Positions 61,340-64,000 of a DNA stretch of 64,000 nt are shown piece after piece. The notes beneath the pieces were generated by a model that saw nothing but the letters and a program-made list of their open reading frames with translations, ran no database searches and was not told the DNA's origin. The stretch comes from Pseudaminobacter sp047739745 (GTDB lineage Bacteria; Pseudomonadota; Alphaproteobacteria; Rhizobiales; Rhizobiaceae), in contig NZ_JBLLVA010000012.1 of NCBI RefSeq assembly GCF_047739745.1, forward strand, positions 1 through 64,000. Direction: 5' to 3'. The position numbers were made by a program, and so were the translations under genes. Every line of letters begins with the position of its first letter. Position 1 is the first letter of the stretch.

Positions 61340-63379
61340 TTAACGCTCGTAGTCGTCCCTTTCGTGCCGTTTCTCTATTTCGCGCTCCAGCTCCTCCAGG
61401 TGTGGGCCGTGCTGCTCCGTAGGACCGCACGGCGCGCGCTCGAGCTCGCCAGAACGAGTCGTCCGCTCGGTGATATCTTGTGCTCCCGATGCAATCGTCT
61501 CATCAACTCGATCGACTTCCTCCCGCACGGCCCCTACTTCGAGCACCGCGTCCTTGCCGCGCTCGACCACCTGCTCGCCATAACGGGCAAGCCAGCGGGC
61601 CCATGCCTCGTTGTCGATTTCCGCCCGCCCTTCGGCTGGCACTCGCGCCGCGCGCTCCCTGAGCTCGAGATATTCCCGCCGGATCTCCACGACATCACGC
61701 GCGGCCGCGGCGATCTCGTCATAGTCCTTTGGCTCCGACGGGCCGATGTTCGCCTCGAGGCTGGCGAGCACCGCCTCGACACGCTTCTCATAAGTCGCGA
61801 ATTCGGAGTGCGTCATCTGTTGTACCACGGACGCCTCGATTTCGCCGAGGGTGTTCAGCATTACCATACTGCTTGGCGCATGGGCTGCCGGAAGCCGATT
61901 TGTCGGAATCTTCTCAAGGTTACGTACCGCAATATTGATGCGTTCTAGCTGCTGCTCCGCGTATCTTGCGAGCTCCTTGTCATCGACGTTCCTGGCAAGA
62001 TCGCGCCATGTCTCCATGGCTGCAGCAATATAGAACCGGCTGCGCTCGGTTGTGGTCGACGTCTCGGTGTTCTCGCGCTTGGCATCGTAGCGGACTTGCG
62101 CGGCTTCGCTGGTGCCTTCATGCTCGGTCCGTCCAGCGTAGCTGACCGGGCGGACTTGGTAGCGCGTATAAGCGGGCGGATTTGCCTGATCCCGCCGGTC
62201 GGTCAGTTCCATGTCGATGCCATGGTCACGTGCCTTCTCCGCCATAACCGCCCGCCACTCGCGAAACACTTGCGGGCTGGTGACGATGCGCTCCCCGAAC
62301 TCTGCGCGCATCGTGATAATGGCATGGGCATGGATGTGCGGCCGCTTGCCGCCTTGTGCCACCTCCTTCGGATCGTATGAAGGGTCGTGAACAGCGAAGA
62401 CATAGCCGTGGCCGGCGAACTGCTCGCCCAAGAAATCTCTGACAGCATTCTGGAAACCGGAGAGGTCGGTGCCGGAACGTGCCGAGACTATCAGATGCAT
62501 GACGTCCCTGCCCTTGCGGCTGTGCAACTCGTGTCGCCAGTCTCTCTGGACAAGTTCGCCTGCATCTTCCCGCGTACTGATCACGCGGCCGGCTTCGTCG
62601 CGAACCTCCCCGTCAAATCGCTCCACGAGGTCACGCACGCGCGCCGTCGCGAAGCGCACGCCATTGGCATAGCCATGGAATCGGAAACGTGCCGTTATAC
62701 CTTGTCCGAATTCGCTGTCCTCGAACCTTTGCTGGACAATTTCAGCCGCTTCGCGGTCTCCTGTCAGCCGCTCGCCAGAACGGTCGCGCAACACGACGAC
62801 GCCACGCACAGCAAGTTCGTCGCCCTCCCGCTCATCGACAGCGAAGACGAAGCGGCGATCGCCGAGTCCCATCCGCAGGATCTGACCAACAACCGCATCA
62901 CGGTTTCGACCCTCGACTGACATAGAACCGACCGTGACGACAAAGACCGCCACGTCCCGGCTGTCGGCACGCTTGTCGAAGAGATGCTCCCACCCCGCTC
63001 GTTGTTCGGCGAGCGCGCCTGCACCGAGCACGCGCTCGCCACGCTCGTTCTCGACAGCAAGCTGTCCTTCGCGGGCAACGTAGCTTATCATGGCGTCGAC
63101 GCGCCCTGCACCGCCATAGGAGGCGAGCTTGACGACCGCCGGCTGGCTGCCGCGCGCTAGCGCCTTGAAACGGGTTTGCATCGCACGACTCGCCAGCCAG
63201 TCCGGTCGCCCGGTGGGGCGCCTGCCACCGCCAAAAGCCGCATCGGGCAGAAGCGCCGCTCCACCCGTTTTCCGCCCGTCCCAGACGACCTTAGGAATTT
63301 GGCCCGCCCGAAGGTCGCGCAGCAGTGCGGCGCGGCGGCGCTCCCATTCCCATTCGAACGCTCCGGGCAAGAACTCCAT
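61340..63379 (-). CDS. MOB_P-type relaxase (VirD2/RlxS-like)
   Basis: A 679-residue relaxase. A candidate nucleophile is Tyr100 (DAMISYVAREG). The metal-binding triple His lies at about 348-352 (RPHIHAHAIITM). Family stretches include DWRHELHSRKGRDVMHLIVS and ELTDRRDQANPPAYTR. The last 220 residues are helical and Glu/Arg-rich, without a helicase or primase domain. It should nick oriT and lead the strand into the recipient. Translationally coupled to the MobC-like gene (TGATG at 63377-63381). Reads away from the oriT candidate at 63847-63902. Confidence 0.88.
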   Translation of the reverse strand: MEFLPGAFEWEWERRRAALLRDLRAGQIPKVVWDGRKTGGAALLPDAAFGGGRRPTGRPDWLASRAMQTRFKALARGSQPAVVKLASYGGAGRVDAMISYVAREGQLAVENERGERVLGAGALAEQRAGWEHLFDKRADSRDVAVFVVTVGSMSVEGRNRDAVVGQILRMGLGDRRFVFAVDEREGDELAVRGVVVLRDRSGERLTGDREAAEIVQQRFEDSEFGQGITARFRFHGYANGVRFATARVRDLVERFDGEVRDEAGRVISTREDAGELVQRDWRHELHSRKGRDVMHLIVSARSGTDLSGFQNAVRDFLGEQFAGHGYVFAVHDPSYDPKEVAQGGKRPHIHAHAIITMRAEFGERIVTSPQVFREWRAVMAEKARDHGIDMELTDRRDQANPPAYTRYQVRPVSYAGRTEHEGTSEAAQVRYDAKRENTETSTTTERSRFYIAAAMETWRDLARNVDDKELARYAEQQLERINIAVRNLEKIPTNRLPAAHAPSSMVMLNTLGEIEASVVQQMTHSEFATYEKRVEAVLASLEANIGPSEPKDYDEIAAAARDVVEIRREYLELRERAARVPAEGRAEIDNEAWARWLARYGEQVVERGKDAVLEVGAVREEVDRVDETIASGAQDITERTTRSGELERAPCGPTEQHGPHLEELEREIEKRHERDDYER

Positions 63380-63783
63380 CAGCCAACCTTAGGACGGCGG
63401 GCGGCGGCGGCGTTCTTCGTCATCAGAGCCAGTTCGGACACGACAGTCGTCGCTATAGCCCGAGCGTCATCAATCGCTGCGGCAAGATAGGAGCAATCAA
63501 CCGACCGACCCGCGTTGAGCGCGCGGACGACCTGGTTGAGGTTGTTGCCAACGGAACGCATGTCCTGCCCCAGCAGCTGTATAATTGCTTTATCGGCCGG
63601 GCACAGGAAGGGCTTTTCGCCCGCGCCTTCCAATGCAAGCGCGCGGACGAAAGCGGAAACAGAGAGGCTGGCGCGGTCCGCAGCCGCCTTGACAGCCGCG
63701 AACTCGGCCTCGGAAAGGCGGACGTGAGCGATCTTTTCGCGTCTGAAGCGCTTTCTGGAAACCAACCCGTTCGACGCTGGCAT
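63379..63783 (-). CDS. MobC-like relaxosome accessory protein
   Basis: A 134-residue protein of the bacterial mobilisation MobC type: ribbon-helix-helix N-terminus (IAHVRLSEAEFAAVKAAADR, then ASLSVSAFVRALALEGA) and the typical QLLGQDMRSVGNNLNQVVRALN helix. It would open or bend oriT for the relaxase. It lies between the relaxase and the oriT candidate and shares its stop/start with the relaxase. Confidence 0.85.
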   Translation of the reverse strand: MPASNGLVSRKRFRREKIAHVRLSEAEFAAVKAAADRASLSVSAFVRALALEGAGEKPFLCPADKAIIQLLGQDMRSVGNNLNQVVRALNAGRSVDCSYLAAAIDDARAIATTVVSELALMTKNAAAARRPKVG

Positions 63784-63846
63784 CGACCACCTTCCTAGTG
63801 CATGCGGCCGCAGGCCGCTGATCGAGGGCTTGTCCCGCGATCGTCA

Positions 63847-63902
63847 GGAAAAATGTATCACATTTTTCCGTATCCTGCCAACCAATATGCTTATAAATTG
63901 GT
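63847..63902 (+). other. Candidate oriT with RP4-like nic sequence
   Basis: A perfect inverted repeat, GGAAAAATGT, 3-base spacer, ACATTTTTCC (63847-63869), is followed by TATCCTGCC at 63871-63879. This matches the MOB_P nic consensus YATCCTG|Y, so cleavage would fall after 63877, 8 bases past the repeat as in RP4. A second dyad, ACCAAT...ATTGGT (63881-63902), follows at once. The block lies 63 bp upstream of the mobC-like start and is more AT-rich than its neighbours. The nic site is inferred from the consensus. Confidence 0.7.
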
Positions 63903-64000
63903 CTGCTTCGACGGTATGCCTCATTTCTTCCAACCAGTATGATTGAAAACATTTTGAACACAGGCGCATTTGCTCATCCGTACAGCGCTGGCCAAAGCAG

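Noticed and set aside
63847..63869. Inverted repeat read as a transcription terminator
   Set aside because: No T-tract follows on either strand after the full dyad, and the nic consensus at RP4 spacing fits oriT better.
1..64000. CRISPR arrays, rRNA genes and riboswitches
   Set aside because: No regularly spaced repeat array, rRNA core sequence or known riboswitch core was recognised by eye; a covariance-model scan would be needed to exclude small RNAs.

Overview
The window looks like accessory DNA of an alphaproteobacterium of the rhizobial group (Hyphomicrobiales, Mesorhizobium/Rhizobium/Ensifer-like). The basis is a RepA/RepB partition pair of the repABC type, a LuxR/LuxI pair, an EhuABCD-type ectoine transporter, a VirB/VirD4 type IV secretion locus of the Brucella/Agrobacterium kind, and a MOB_P relaxase of the sort found on rhizobial plasmids and integrative conjugative elements (ICEs). 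Only the sequence was available, so the assignment is by recognition of families. Whether the replicon is a plasmid or an ICE is not settled: there is a tyrosine recombinase cut by the left edge and a repAB pair, but no repC.

Layout. 1-3.4 kb: tyrosine recombinase (partial), two long perfect palindromes (parS candidates, one inside repB), repB and repA with an operator. 3.8-11.5 kb: a metabolic island with a MmgE/PrpD protein, a stand-alone AceE-like ThDP enzyme, an Lrp regulator, a PduX-like GHMP kinase, a cysteine-synthase-like PLP enzyme and a threonine-synthase-like enzyme. 11.7-16 kb: two small convergent XRE regulators, LuxR, LuxI, a degenerate OmpR-type regulator and a GNAT acetyltransferase. 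16-22.2 kb: ectoine uptake and cleavage (DoeB-like, EhuA-EhuD-EhuC-EhuB, GntR/HutC, M24 hydrolase of DoeA type). 22.5-35 kb: a worn region with an IS110 fragment, an Nramp transporter, a DUF5996 protein, a PAS-GGDEF-EAL protein and three broken genes (P-loop kinase, GrpB, cyclase-ATPase-TPR). 34.4-40 kb: a periplasmic binding protein divergent from a histidine kinase, a CheY-like receiver and a receiver-cyclase. 40-45.3 kb: stress-type small proteins, a GlxA-like regulator divergent from an isochorismatase-like hydrolase, and a decayed TacA/TacT-type toxin-antitoxin pair. 45.2-64 kb: the conjugation region, comprising three exported proteins on the minus strand (TrbM-like and two nuclease-like), virB1-virB11 and virD4 on the plus strand, small regulators, then relaxase and MobC on the minus strand, ending in a candidate oriT with an RP4-like nic sequence.

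How the parts fit. RepA/RepB plus palindromes would segregate the element; LuxR/LuxI would time transfer; MobC and the relaxase would nick at the right-end oriT; VirD4 would hand the DNA to the VirB channel. The cargo is catabolic (ectoine; a possible phospho-threonine route) and sensory (c-di-GMP and cyclic-nucleotide proteins). The least explained parts are the phospho-amino-acid island at 3.8-11.5 kb, the parS-like palindrome inside repB with no repC, and the binding-protein/kinase/cyclase module at 34.4-40 kb.
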